The position numbers and the translations under genes were made by a program. Positions 1-8,414 of a stretch of 64,000 nucleotides of DNA are shown here, piece by piece. Position 1 is the stretch's first letter, and each line of letters starts with the position of its first letter. The stretch lies in contig NZ_LT853882.1 of assembly GCF_900183975.1 (NCBI RefSeq), positions 2,597,501 through 2,661,500 on the forward strand. Reading direction: 5' to 3'. Source of the stretch: Xanthomonas fragariae. Lineage in GTDB: Bacteria > Pseudomonadota > Gammaproteobacteria > Xanthomonadales > Xanthomonadaceae. Under the pieces are notes generated by a model that was not told where the DNA came from, searched no databases, and saw only the letters and a list, made by a program, of their open reading frames with translations.

Positions 1-1406
1 GCGCAGCTGCACCTGCTGCACGCGCGTGGCCAGGCGGTCGCCGGCCGGGTCGTTGAAGAAGCGCTCGATGCGGCCCTTCGGGTCGGTGTGCTGCAGCAGC
101 CGGCCCAGCACGTCGTAGCGGTATTCGTCCACGCCCTGCACGCTGTCGCGGCGGTGGGTCAGGTTGCCGGCGCGGTCGTAGTCGTAGGTGGTCTCGAACA
201 GGGGCACGGCGTCCTTGAGCACCGACTGCGCGGTCAGCAGGCTGCGGCCGTCGTACTGGAACTGGCGCTGCACGTGCGCGCTGAGCTGCTCGCGGGTGGT
301 GCGCCCCAGCGCATCGCGCTCGATGGCGATCGGCGCGTCGTCGTTGATCGCCACTTCGACCACCTGGTCGCGCAGGTCGTAGCCGAACGCGATCCGGTTG
401 CCGGCGGAGGTCTCGCGCAGCACGCGGTTGCCCACGGCGTCGTAGCCGTAGCCGACGCGGAACCCGTCCTGCACTTCTTCCAGCACCTGCCCCAGCGCGT
501 CGAACCTGCGCGTGGCGGTGCGATGCCGATTGCGCAGCTCCACCAACTGGCCGCGCGCGTCGTAGGCGAACTGCTCCTGCACCTGCTGGCCCGGCGCGCG
601 CACGTCCGGCAAGGTCTTCTTGACGATGCGCCCGAGCGGGTCGGTGGCGAAGCCGATGCGCTGGCCCAGCGGGTCGATCGTCGCGGTCAGGCGGCCGCAG
701 GCGTCGTACTGGTAGTGCCGCGACTGGCCCCAGTAGTCGGTCTCCTCGACGATGCGGCCCAGCGGATCGCGGCGCAGCCGGTACGCCTCGCCGCGCTGGT
801 TGATCACCGCCACCAGCTGCTCTTCGCTGTCGTAGCGGTATTCCACCGTGTGCCCATCCGGCTGCACGCGCTTGCCGATCTGACCGATGCCCACGTAGTG
901 CAGCCGCGTCTGCGCGCCGGCTTCGTCCACGTAGCGCACCAACTGGTCCTCGGCGTCGTACGCGCACTGCACCTGCCCGCCGTCGGCCGAGCGCACGCGC
1001 AGCAGCCGGCCCTTGGCGTCGTAGTCGTAGTGCGTGGCCTGGCCCAGCGGATCGACCTGCCGATGCAGCCGCCCCAGCGCGTCGTACTCGTAGCGGCTCT
1101 CGTGGCCCAGCGCGTCGCGCAGCCAGGCCAGCAGGCCGTAGCGGTCGTAGCCCAGCTCGGTCTGCGCGCCGCGCGGGTTGCGCTGCGCCACCAGCAGGCC
1201 CTGCGCATCGTAGTCGTAGTGCGTGGTGGCGCCCAGCGGATCGGTCTGCGACTGCAGCAGCCCGCGCGCGTCGTGCACCTGGTGCCAGGCGTGGCCGCCC
1301 GGGTCGGTGACCGACAGCAGCCGGTCGTCCTCGTCGTAGACCTGGTGCAGCGTGCTGCCGTCGGGACGGCGCAGGCGCAGCAGGTTGCCGCGCGCGTCGT
1401 AGTCGA
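1..1406. repeat. 1.4-kb direct repeat, copy 1 (partner 3630-5035)
   Basis: The stretch repeats 3630-5035 with a constant offset of 3629 bases and no indels that I could see. It covers the Rhs YD-repeat core. Identity falls off at about 1406, where the orphan copy has its own leader. Homologous recombination between the copies would remove or exchange the C-terminal toxin and immunity segment between them. Confidence 0.9.
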
Positions 1407-1506
1407 TTCGATGAGGCGACAGCAATACGCGTAGATCGCTGTCGCTATAGCCCATGACCGCCGCACTGCTAGATACTGAGTTCGCCACGGCATTTCGAAG
1501 CACTTG
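1..1506 (-). CDS. Orphan Rhs/YD-repeat gene fragment, 5' end inside the window, runs off the left edge
   Basis: On the minus strand the frame whose codons begin at positions divisible by 3 is open from the stop at 1507-1509 to base 1. It encodes YD repeats such as DYDARGNLLRLRRPDG. Positions 1-1406 align without gaps to 3630-5035 of the full rhs gene; differences are scattered, with one cluster near 760-800. Unlike the full gene it has no PAAR-like or DUF6531 N-terminus: a short unrelated leader (ATG at 1455, MGYSDSDLRVLLSPHR) joins the repeat at about 1406. It lies just downstream of the toxin and immunity genes. This matches the displaced 'orphan' Rhs modules known behind Rhs/CDI loci, which carry an alternative toxin tip. 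The tip would lie outside the window. Whether it is translated alone is unknown. Confidence 0.75.
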
Positions 1507-1517
1507 TCATCCCATCA

Positions 1518-2030
1518 TTATTCAAGGGTAAGCACTTGCATATCCTTGTCCAAAACCGCTGACATATGGGGAAGACCATTAGATGTCTTTAAGACAAAAT
1601 CATAGCCACATGATTCAACTATCCCACCAAACACCTTCCGGTACCCCAATATGTCAACCTCATAAATTCCCGATGGAATATCAAGATCAAACCAGCCTTC
1701 GTTTGGATACCACTCCAGCAATACAGCCAAGTCTGCAATTACCAGCCTGCTAGACACCTGGAGCGGAAATCCGCCGTTTTCTTTTAAATGTCTCACATCC
1801 CACATTGTGGGTTCATTCGTCGCACGGACACAAACATCGTATAGCCCATCATTTATCCCAAGAAGCGGGACTATTATTCCACGGCGTATTACCTCATCAC
1901 CTTTTTCTGTGGCAGTGAAGTCGCCCCAGAGATTATGACCCTCTTCAAGCCCTCCATAATAATTCGACAAAAGGTCCGGATCGAACAGGACCATCCCATT
2001 AAAATCTACAGTTAACTTAAAGCAGTTCAT
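1518..2030 (-). CDS. Putative immunity protein for the Rhs nuclease toxin (170 aa)
   Basis: I do not recognise a family for this 170-residue protein. It is acidic, rich in aromatic residues, and has no signal peptide or membrane segment, so it should be cytoplasmic. It begins 9 bp after the rhs stop codon and shares the AT-rich composition of the toxin tip, unlike the GC-rich rhs core. A small gene directly downstream of a polymorphic Rhs toxin tip is normally its cognate immunity gene. That role is inferred from position and composition only. Confidence 0.7.
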   Translation of the reverse strand: MNCFKLTVDFNGMVLFDPDLLSNYYGGLEEGHNLWGDFTATEKGDEVIRRGIIVPLLGINDGLYDVCVRATNEPTMWDVRHLKENGGFPLQVSSRLVIADLAVLLEWYPNEGWFDLDIPSGIYEVDILGYRKVFGGIVESCGYDFVLKTSNGLPHMSAVLDKDMQVLTLE

Positions 2031-2039
2031 TGAGTATCC

Positions 2040-5000
2040 TTAGCATCCACTTCTAGCTTTATTAAACCATTCCTTGAGCTTTTCAAACGCCTGAGATGGT
2101 GTGACATCGCGCGCCAAGATTTCGCCCGTGGCAGGTATTCTCAAGTCCCCCCTAATATGTCCAACATTCGCTAGCCCCCGTCCAGAGGCGTCGATTAACT
2201 CATCACCAGTCCCGCTCCAGGATCCCTGAAGCCTTCCAACATGAGGCCGCTGCGCTCTGTGAATAGCTTCATGAGCGCCTGATTGATAGGGTTCATTAAA
2301 AAAGAAAGTAGGAGTATTGCGGTTGGTGCCAAGATATGTCCCAACGTCCCCACCAACTGATCTAGCTAAGCTCTGAGGCACCAAATGATGCCCAACATTC
2401 GTAGGGTTCGGCCACGGCATTAATCCAAGCGGATCGGCATTCGCGATAGGGTTCCACCCGTACCCATATATATTAACTCCACCCAACTGACCCATCGGAT
2501 CCTGGCTTATATACGAACCCAAGTCTTGAGCATAGTAACGATATCGATTATATGCCAATCCACTTTCAAAATCGAAATACTGGCCTTGAAACCTCACATT
2601 GTTTTCAATCAAACCAACCAACAATTCACGCACGCCTCCCCAGGCATTATAAGCAGCACCCCATACAGTCGTACCGCCTGTATCAATCAACTTTACCGGA
2701 CATCCATTAGGATCAACACAATACTGGTAGGAGATCGAGCACCACTCAGCACCAGCAACTGCATCTTGGCTTGTTATTATTGATTCAGAGAATGAGAGTG
2801 GACTAATCGAATCAATCGCAAATGGAGATGCCGAGGCCTTTGTAATTGTGACACTTTGATCCGAATTGCCAGGTGGCAACCCCCGGAAAGTACCTAGCGC
2901 ACCTATGGACCCTTGCTCCTTAGCCTCACGGTTGCCTCCAACTTTCGCTGTTGTGGACTCCCGCAGCAGCACGCTACCGCCAAGTACGCCGAGCGGTCTT
3001 GACGGCATCATCACCGGCTGTTTTTGTGACGATGTAGTTGTAGGGGGAAGTGGCAAAGAATGATCGACCGGTACTGCGGCATTGGGCTTTGCCGGGACCG
3101 CCAGCGCTGTGTTCTCCGGGATCGCTGCCGATACTGCACCCATTCCCCCTCGGACCGACCGCAATTCTTTCTCGATCAAAGCCAGCGGCATGAAGGTGTC
3201 GGGATAATAAACGTACTCGCGCGTACGCTCGTGCAGCTTCGCGAGTTTTTCCTTGCGACGCTTGGCTTCGATCAAGTCAGCCACATTCCCCACCCACACC
3301 CGCGCTGCGTCCGGTTCGTCGTGGGCCTGCTTCACTTCGCCCAGCAGCGCGTCGCCGTCCCAGTAGAACCAGGTGGTGTGGGTCTGGTTGCGCTTGAACA
3401 CGCGCCGGCCCAGCGGGTCGTAGCCGTAGTGGGTGGCCTGACCGGCCTTGCGGCTTTCGGCCAGGCGGTGGTTGGCGTCCCAAAGCAGTTCCAGGTCGTC
3501 GGGTTGCGGGCCGGTCGGGCTGCCCTTGCGGATCAGGTCGCCGGCGCGGTCGAACACGTAGTGCACGCCGGCGTAGCTGCCTTCCCGGGTCCACTGCACC
3601 TGCTGGTCGTCGTCGCCGCCGGCCACCTTGCGCAGCTGCACCTGCTGCACGCGCGTGGCCAGGCGGTCGCCGGCCGGGTCGTTGAAGAAGCGCTCGATCC
3701 TGCCTTTGGGATCGGTGTGCTGCAGCAGCCGGCCCAGCACGTCGTAGCGGTATTCGTCCACGCCCTGCACGCTGTCGCGGCGGTGGGTCAGGTTGCCGGC
3801 GCGGTCGTAGTCGTAGGTGGTCTCGAACAGGGGCACGGCGTCCTTGAGCACCGACTGCGCGGTCAGCAGGCTGCGGCCGTCGTACTGGAACTGGCGCTGC
3901 ACGTGCGCGCTGAGCTGCTCGCGGGTGGTGCGCCCCAGCGCATCGCGCTCGATGGCGATCGGCGCGTCGTCGTTGATCGCCACTTCGACCACCTGGTCGC
4001 GCAGGTCGTAGCCGAACGCGATACGGTTGCCCGCCGAGGTCTCGCGCAGCACGCGGTTGCCCACGGCGTCGTAGCCGTAGCCGACGCGGAACCCGTCCTG
4101 CACTTCTTCCAGCAACTGCCCCAGCGCATCGAACCTGCGCGTGGCGGTGCGATGCCGGTTGCGCAGTTCCACCAGCTGCCCGCGCGCGTCGTAGGCGAAC
4201 TGCTCCTGCACCTGCTGGCCCGGCGCGCGCACGTCCGGCAAGGTCTTCTTGACGATGCGCCCGAGCGGGTCGGTGGCGAAGCCGATGCGCTGGCCCAGCG
4301 GGTCGATCGTCGCGGTCAGGCGGCCGCAGGCGTCGTACTGGTAGTGCCGCGACTGGCCCCAGTAGTCCGTCTCCTCGACGATGCGGCCCAGCGCGTCGCG
4401 CTTGAGTTCGTAGCGTTCGCCGCGCTGGTTGATCACCGCCACCAGCTGCTCTTCGCTGTCGTAGCGGTATTCCACCGTATGCCCGTCCGGCTGCACGCGC
4501 TTGCCGATCTGGCCGATGCCCACGTAGTGCAGCCGGGTCTGCGCCCCGGCTTCGTCCACGTAGCGCACCAGCTGGCCCTCGGCGTCGTAATCGCACTGCA
4601 CCTGCCCGCCGTCGGCCGAGCGGATGCGCAGCAGCCGGCCCTTGGCGTCGTAGTCGTAGTGCGTGGCCTGGCCCAGCGGATCGATCTGCCGGTGCAGCCG
4701 CCCCAGCGCGTCGTGCGCGTAGCGGCTCTCGTGGCCCAGCGCGTCGCGCAGCGACGCCAGCAGGCCGTAGCGGTCGTAGCCCAGCGCGGTCTGCGCGCCG
4801 CGCGGGTTGCGCTGCGCCACCAGCAGGCCCTGCGCATCGTAGTCGTAGTGCGTGGTGGCGCCCAGCGGATCGGTCTGCGACTGCAGCAGCCCGCGCGCGT
4901 CGTGCACCTGGTGCCAGGCGTGGCCGCCCGGGTCGGTGACCGACAGCAGCCGGTCGTCCTCGTCGTAGACCTGGTGCAGCGTGCTGCCGTCGGGACGGCG

Positions 5001-6620
5001 CAGGCGCAGCAGGTTGCCGCGCGCGTCGTAGTCGAATTCGGTACGCAGGCCTTCGGCGTCGGTGACCGCCACGGTGCGGCCGACCGCGTCGTAGGCGAAC
5101 ACGGTGACGCCATCCAGCGCATCGATCTCGCACAGCGGCAGGCGGTGCTCGTCGAACTTCACCAGCGACACGTGGCCGAGCGAATCGGTCACCTGGGTCT
5201 CGCGCAGCAGGGCGTCGTAGGCGAACCGGTAGTCGTACAGGCCGCCATCGCCCCAGGCGTGCACCACCCGCCACTGCGCGTCGTAGGCGTAGTGGAACGA
5301 CAGGCCGACGCGATCGGTATGCCGGACCATGCGGTGCTGGCGGTACGCGAACGTGCGCGGCACCCCCAGCGCGTCCTCGGCGGCGACCAGATCGCCTTCC
5401 ACATAGCGATAGGCCACCAGCGGATGGGTCAGGCCGGTGGCCGGATCGTGCAGTTGCAGGCGGTCGATGCGGCCGTGCCGCGACTGCACCTCGATGAAGC
5501 GGCCCTGCAGGCCGTCCACGCCACGTTCGACGATGCGCACCAGGTGGCCGTCGCCGCGCTCGAAGCGCCAATGGTTGCCGCAGGCGTCCTCGACCTGCGC
5601 GATCGGCAAGGTTTGCGCGCGCGGCAGCACCCCGACACCGGCCGCCGGCGCATCGCCGAAGCGGTAGCGCAGATCGGACTTGGTCCGCACCAGCAGGTCG
5701 GCGCCCTCGCGCAGCAGCCGCGCGCCGTCGACGAACTCGAACACCGGCGCGCCGTCGGCGTCCGGCAGCTGCGGGAACACGGCCACGCTGTGGCCGTCGT
5801 GGAACAGCACCACGCCGTCGGCGTCGATCTCCAGGCGGATGTCGGCCGGCGTCTGCCAGCCGTGGCCGCAGGCCCCGGCCTCCTCGCCGCGCGCCGAGCC
5901 GTAGCCGCGCGACCATGCCAGCGGCAGCCGACCGGGGATCGCGAAGTCCTCGTGCTGCACCGACACGCTGCCGTCGCGGATGTCCACCGGCTCGGCGCGC
6001 AGCACCTTGCACTTGAGGAAGCCCGAATCCATGTGCTTGAACACACGCTGCCGCAGGCCCTTGAACGCCTCCGCCGCCCGCACGCCCAGCTTGGAGCGGC
6101 GCAGCGCGCCCAGCGCGGCGAAGCCGGCATGCAACCCCAGCGTCATCCACGACACGGTCAGTGGCCCGCCCACTTGCACGTTGCTCGGGATGGCCACATT
6201 GATGCCGGTCGGCAGCAACAGCGAACGCAGCGGCTTCTTGGGCTTCTTGAACCGGAACGGCGGGATCAGCCCGGCGAGATTGCAATCCAGCACCGGCACC
6301 GCCAGCCGCGAGAACGGGTCGCCATCGGCGGTGACCGTCTTGCTGCCCATGAAGATCTCTTCGCCATCGAACTGCGGCCCCATCGGCAGGGCCAGCTCCG
6401 GCGCCCACACGCCCAGCGGAATATGGATGTCCAGCCCGCCGGTGCCGGCGGTGGCGCGCTTGACCCCGTTGACGGTGACCGTGGCGCCGAGGAACGGCAG
6501 GTAGTCGAACGGGTCCAGCACGATGCCGATATGCGGCGTGGGCAGCGGACACGGCGGCACCCCATACATGTGGATGTCGATGCCCAACTGCGGATCGAAA
6601 TGCTTGGCGGCGGTGCTCAT
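2040..6620 (-). CDS. Rhs-family type VI secretion effector with PAAR-like N-terminus and GHH-type nuclease tip
   Basis: This 1526-residue protein is a probable T6SS cargo effector. Residues about 1-180 form a PAAR-like region, followed by a DUF6531-type segment near 212-290. YD repeats run from about 430 to 1110, and an RHS-associated core ends in DPLGL at 1396-1400, the usual autocleavage site. The remaining 126 residues are the toxin. It starts with GHHLVPQ at 1410-1416 and has a second histidine cluster, HEAIHRAQRPH. This fits an HNH/Endonuclease VII-superfamily (GHH/AHH-like) nuclease. The segment of about 130 residues between FMPLALIEK (from 1143) and the last core repeats is longer than usual and, with the tip, is AT-rich. 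The gene follows vgrG, a TPR-like gene and a small membrane-protein gene, and precedes a putative immunity gene. The family assignment of the tip is by motif only. Confidence 0.88.
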   Translation of the reverse strand: MSTAAKHFDPQLGIDIHMYGVPPCPLPTPHIGIVLDPFDYLPFLGATVTVNGVKRATAGTGGLDIHIPLGVWAPELALPMGPQFDGEEIFMGSKTVTADGDPFSRLAVPVLDCNLAGLIPPFRFKKPKKPLRSLLLPTGINVAIPSNVQVGGPLTVSWMTLGLHAGFAALGALRRSKLGVRAAEAFKGLRQRVFKHMDSGFLKCKVLRAEPVDIRDGSVSVQHEDFAIPGRLPLAWSRGYGSARGEEAGACGHGWQTPADIRLEIDADGVVLFHDGHSVAVFPQLPDADGAPVFEFVDGARLLREGADLLVRTKSDLRYRFGDAPAAGVGVLPRAQTLPIAQVEDACGNHWRFERGDGHLVRIVERGVDGLQGRFIEVQSRHGRIDRLQLHDPATGLTHPLVAYRYVEGDLVAAEDALGVPRTFAYRQHRMVRHTDRVGLSFHYAYDAQWRVVHAWGDGGLYDYRFAYDALLRETQVTDSLGHVSLVKFDEHRLPLCEIDALDGVTVFAYDAVGRTVAVTDAEGLRTEFDYDARGNLLRLRRPDGSTLHQVYDEDDRLLSVTDPGGHAWHQVHDARGLLQSQTDPLGATTHYDYDAQGLLVAQRNPRGAQTALGYDRYGLLASLRDALGHESRYAHDALGRLHRQIDPLGQATHYDYDAKGRLLRIRSADGGQVQCDYDAEGQLVRYVDEAGAQTRLHYVGIGQIGKRVQPDGHTVEYRYDSEEQLVAVINQRGERYELKRDALGRIVEETDYWGQSRHYQYDACGRLTATIDPLGQRIGFATDPLGRIVKKTLPDVRAPGQQVQEQFAYDARGQLVELRNRHRTATRRFDALGQLLEEVQDGFRVGYGYDAVGNRVLRETSAGNRIAFGYDLRDQVVEVAINDDAPIAIERDALGRTTREQLSAHVQRQFQYDGRSLLTAQSVLKDAVPLFETTYDYDRAGNLTHRRDSVQGVDEYRYDVLGRLLQHTDPKGRIERFFNDPAGDRLATRVQQVQLRKVAGGDDDQQVQWTREGSYAGVHYVFDRAGDLIRKGSPTGPQPDDLELLWDANHRLAESRKAGQATHYGYDPLGRRVFKRNQTHTTWFYWDGDALLGEVKQAHDEPDAARVWVGNVADLIEAKRRKEKLAKLHERTREYVYYPDTFMPLALIEKELRSVRGGMGAVSAAIPENTALAVPAKPNAAVPVDHSLPLPPTTTSSQKQPVMMPSRPLGVLGGSVLLRESTTAKVGGNREAKEQGSIGALGTFRGLPPGNSDQSVTITKASASPFAIDSISPLSFSESIITSQDAVAGAEWCSISYQYCVDPNGCPVKLIDTGGTTVWGAAYNAWGGVRELLVGLIENNVRFQGQYFDFESGLAYNRYRYYAQDLGSYISQDPMGQLGGVNIYGYGWNPIANADPLGLMPWPNPTNVGHHLVPQSLARSVGGDVGTYLGTNRNTPTFFFNEPYQSGAHEAIHRAQRPHVGRLQGSWSGTGDELIDASGRGLANVGHIRGDLRIPATGEILARDVTPSQAFEKLKEWFNKARSGC
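3630..5035. repeat. 1.4-kb direct repeat, copy 2 (inside the full rhs gene)
   Basis: This is the partner of 1-1406 and covers YD repeats in the middle of the full rhs gene. The copy boundary at 5035 falls in the middle of a YD repeat, so the orphan copy was probably produced by recombination within the repeats. Confidence 0.9.
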
Positions 6621-6638
6621 CGCTACGCTCCTTCGTCG

Positions 6639-6767
6639 CTACAGGGCACGGGCCAATGCGCGCAGGAACGCGCGCACGTCGTCGCGATGCTCCACGCCCA
6701 GCCACGCCACCGCGCCCATGCCGATCACCACGAACACGGCCAACACGGCCAGTTTGCGCGCGCTCAT
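6639..6767 (-). CDS. Small single-span membrane protein (42 aa) in the vgrG-rhs cluster
   Basis: The start codon overlaps the stop of the upstream TPR-like gene in an ATGA junction (6764-6767), and rhs starts 18 bp further on, which argues for translational coupling. The protein opens MSARKLAVLAVFVVIGMGAV, a short positive N-terminus and one hydrophobic helix, followed by a short charged tail (HRDDVRAFLRALARAL). It is too short to assign to a family. It might help an effector or adaptor act at the inner membrane, but that is inference. Confidence 0.6.
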   Translation of the reverse strand: MSARKLAVLAVFVVIGMGAVAWLGVEHRDDVRAFLRALARAL

Positions 6768-8392
6768 GCGGTGGCCTCGGTCAGTCCGGAACGTCCCGGC
6801 GCCTGCGTATCGCGCGTGGTGGTGGCGGAACCGGTCAGGGCGGACGGATCGGGCAGCGGCTGCGTCGCCGGCGGCTCGGTCCAGGCGGGGATCTCGTTGT
6901 CCAGCGGATGGCGGATGTCCGGCAGCCCGTTCCAGGTCGGATGCAGGAAGTCGCGCCCCACCGCCACCACCTTGCGGAAGAACGCGTCGCCGCCCTGGAT
7001 CAGGCGTTCGCGCTCCTGCGCGACGCGATGGAAGGCCTGTTCGAAACCGGCATGCAGCGCGGCCTCGATGCGATCCAGTTGCGCGCTGTGCGGGCGCGGC
7101 CCGAGCTGCGCGGCCTGCGCCTCGGCCTGCGCGTGCAGCGCGGCCACCGCCTGCAGATACGACGCGGCGCACTGGTCCAGCTTCTGCGCGCGCGGCCTGT
7201 CCTGTAGCAGCAGCAGATCCTGCAGCGTTTGCGGCAAGGTGGTGGTGCGGCGGTCCGCGGGCGGCAACGGCTTGGCCGCACGGATCGCCTCCAGCCCATG
7301 CGCGCGCGCGGCCTCGCGTTGGCCGTCCTGGGCCAGGCAGAACGCGGCCATGCGATAGGCTTCGATCACGAACATCGGGTTGGGGATCTCGGCGGCGGCC
7401 TTGGCCGCGGCGACGTAGGTTTCGGCGGCACGGCCGGGCTGGCCGGCGACGAACCAGGTGCCGGCCTCACCGTACCAGCTCTGCATCACCAGGTCGCGCG
7501 CGGCCGGGTGCTGCATGGCCAGGGCCTGCAGGCCGCACTCGCGCGCCTGCCGATAGCTGGCGATGGCCTGCGGATACTGTTTTTCCTTCAGCCAGCCGCC
7601 GGCCAGCATCATGTTCAGCACCACCTGCTGGTCGGGCCAACCGTGCCGCTGCGCCAGCGCCAATGGCCGCTCGACGCGCTGCGCCAGTTGCGTCGCGCTG
7701 CCGCGCTCCAGCACCGTCATCAGGTCGCTGAGCATCTGCCGGTAGGCCACCGCAGGCCCCGCGCCGCCCGACTGCGCCGCGGTTTCGCGCGCGATGTCGA
7801 ACATGTCCAGCGGCGGTTCGATGCGCGTGGCGATCGCCGCATGCCGCTCCAGCAACGGCTGCCAGCGCGGATCCTCGTGGGTGTCGACCAGCACCAGGCG
7901 CAGCGCCGGCGACGGCGCCGCCGCCAGCGCCGCGTCCATCCAGCGCGCGAATGCATCGCCAGAGGTGGTCCGCTCCGGTTCCAACACCACCGCCAGATAG
8001 CGCAGATGCACCTGGTGGTAGGCGGCGAAGGAATCCAGAACCTCGACCACGCCCAGCGCGCTGTCCGGTTGCGAGGGTCCCGGGCCGGGCCAGCCCAGTT
8101 CCACGCCCTGCTCGCGCAGCGCGCTCTGGCTGCCGAGGTAGCTGGCGTGCAGCGCCTGCTTCAGCGCGCGGCTGTAGCCGAAGCCCGTGTCGAACGGCGT
8201 ATCCAGGCGCAGGAAGTAATCCGGCGCGTTCCAGTCGCCGGGATGTTTCTGCGCCTCGAAGAAGGCGGCCAGCAGGCGCGCGGCGTTGGCCGGCACACGC
8301 CATACCAACAGGCGCAGCGCCGGGTCCTCGCTGGCCTGCATCCACGCATCGCCAAGCAGCTCGATACGTCGTTCGACCGGATTCTTGCTCAC
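6764..8392 (-). CDS. TPR-like helical protein of the T6SS vgrG-rhs cluster
   Basis: This 542-residue protein is largely helical and soluble. It begins MSKNPVERRIELLGDAWMQA. From about residue 235 to 400 there are repeated helix-turn-helix units with small residues (for example LNMMLAGGWLKEKQYPQAIA), typical of tetratricopeptide-like folds. A coiled, Ala/Gln-rich segment and a proline/threonine-rich tail follow. It lies 22 bp after vgrG and is translationally coupled to the next small gene. Proteins at this position between vgrG and an rhs effector often act as adaptors or chaperones that load the effector onto VgrG. No recognised adaptor domain is evident to me, so the role is inferred from context. 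Confidence 0.7.
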   Translation of the reverse strand: MSKNPVERRIELLGDAWMQASEDPALRLLVWRVPANAARLLAAFFEAQKHPGDWNAPDYFLRLDTPFDTGFGYSRALKQALHASYLGSQSALREQGVELGWPGPGPSQPDSALGVVEVLDSFAAYHQVHLRYLAVVLEPERTTSGDAFARWMDAALAAAPSPALRLVLVDTHEDPRWQPLLERHAAIATRIEPPLDMFDIARETAAQSGGAGPAVAYRQMLSDLMTVLERGSATQLAQRVERPLALAQRHGWPDQQVVLNMMLAGGWLKEKQYPQAIASYRQARECGLQALAMQHPAARDLVMQSWYGEAGTWFVAGQPGRAAETYVAAAKAAAEIPNPMFVIEAYRMAAFCLAQDGQREAARAHGLEAIRAAKPLPPADRRTTTLPQTLQDLLLLQDRPRAQKLDQCAASYLQAVAALHAQAEAQAAQLGPRPHSAQLDRIEAALHAGFEQAFHRVAQERERLIQGGDAFFRKVVAVGRDFLHPTWNGLPDIRHPLDNEIPAWTEPPATQPLPDPSALTGSATTTRDTQAPGRSGLTEATA

Positions 8393-8414
8393 GCTTCGGG
8401 TGCCCTCCCAGGTT

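Noticed and set aside
804..1493. Minus-strand frame of 229 codons in the orphan rhs
   Set aside because: It is a shifted frame of the YD repeats (Thr/Cys/Arg-rich). The true rhs frame is the one open to the left edge.
3060..7358. Very long plus-strand open frame (1432 codons) across the rhs gene
   Set aside because: It is the antisense of the rhs and TPR-like genes. The YD repeats and high GC keep the opposite strand open; the translation is Ala/Val/His/Gln-rich and repetitive with no family.
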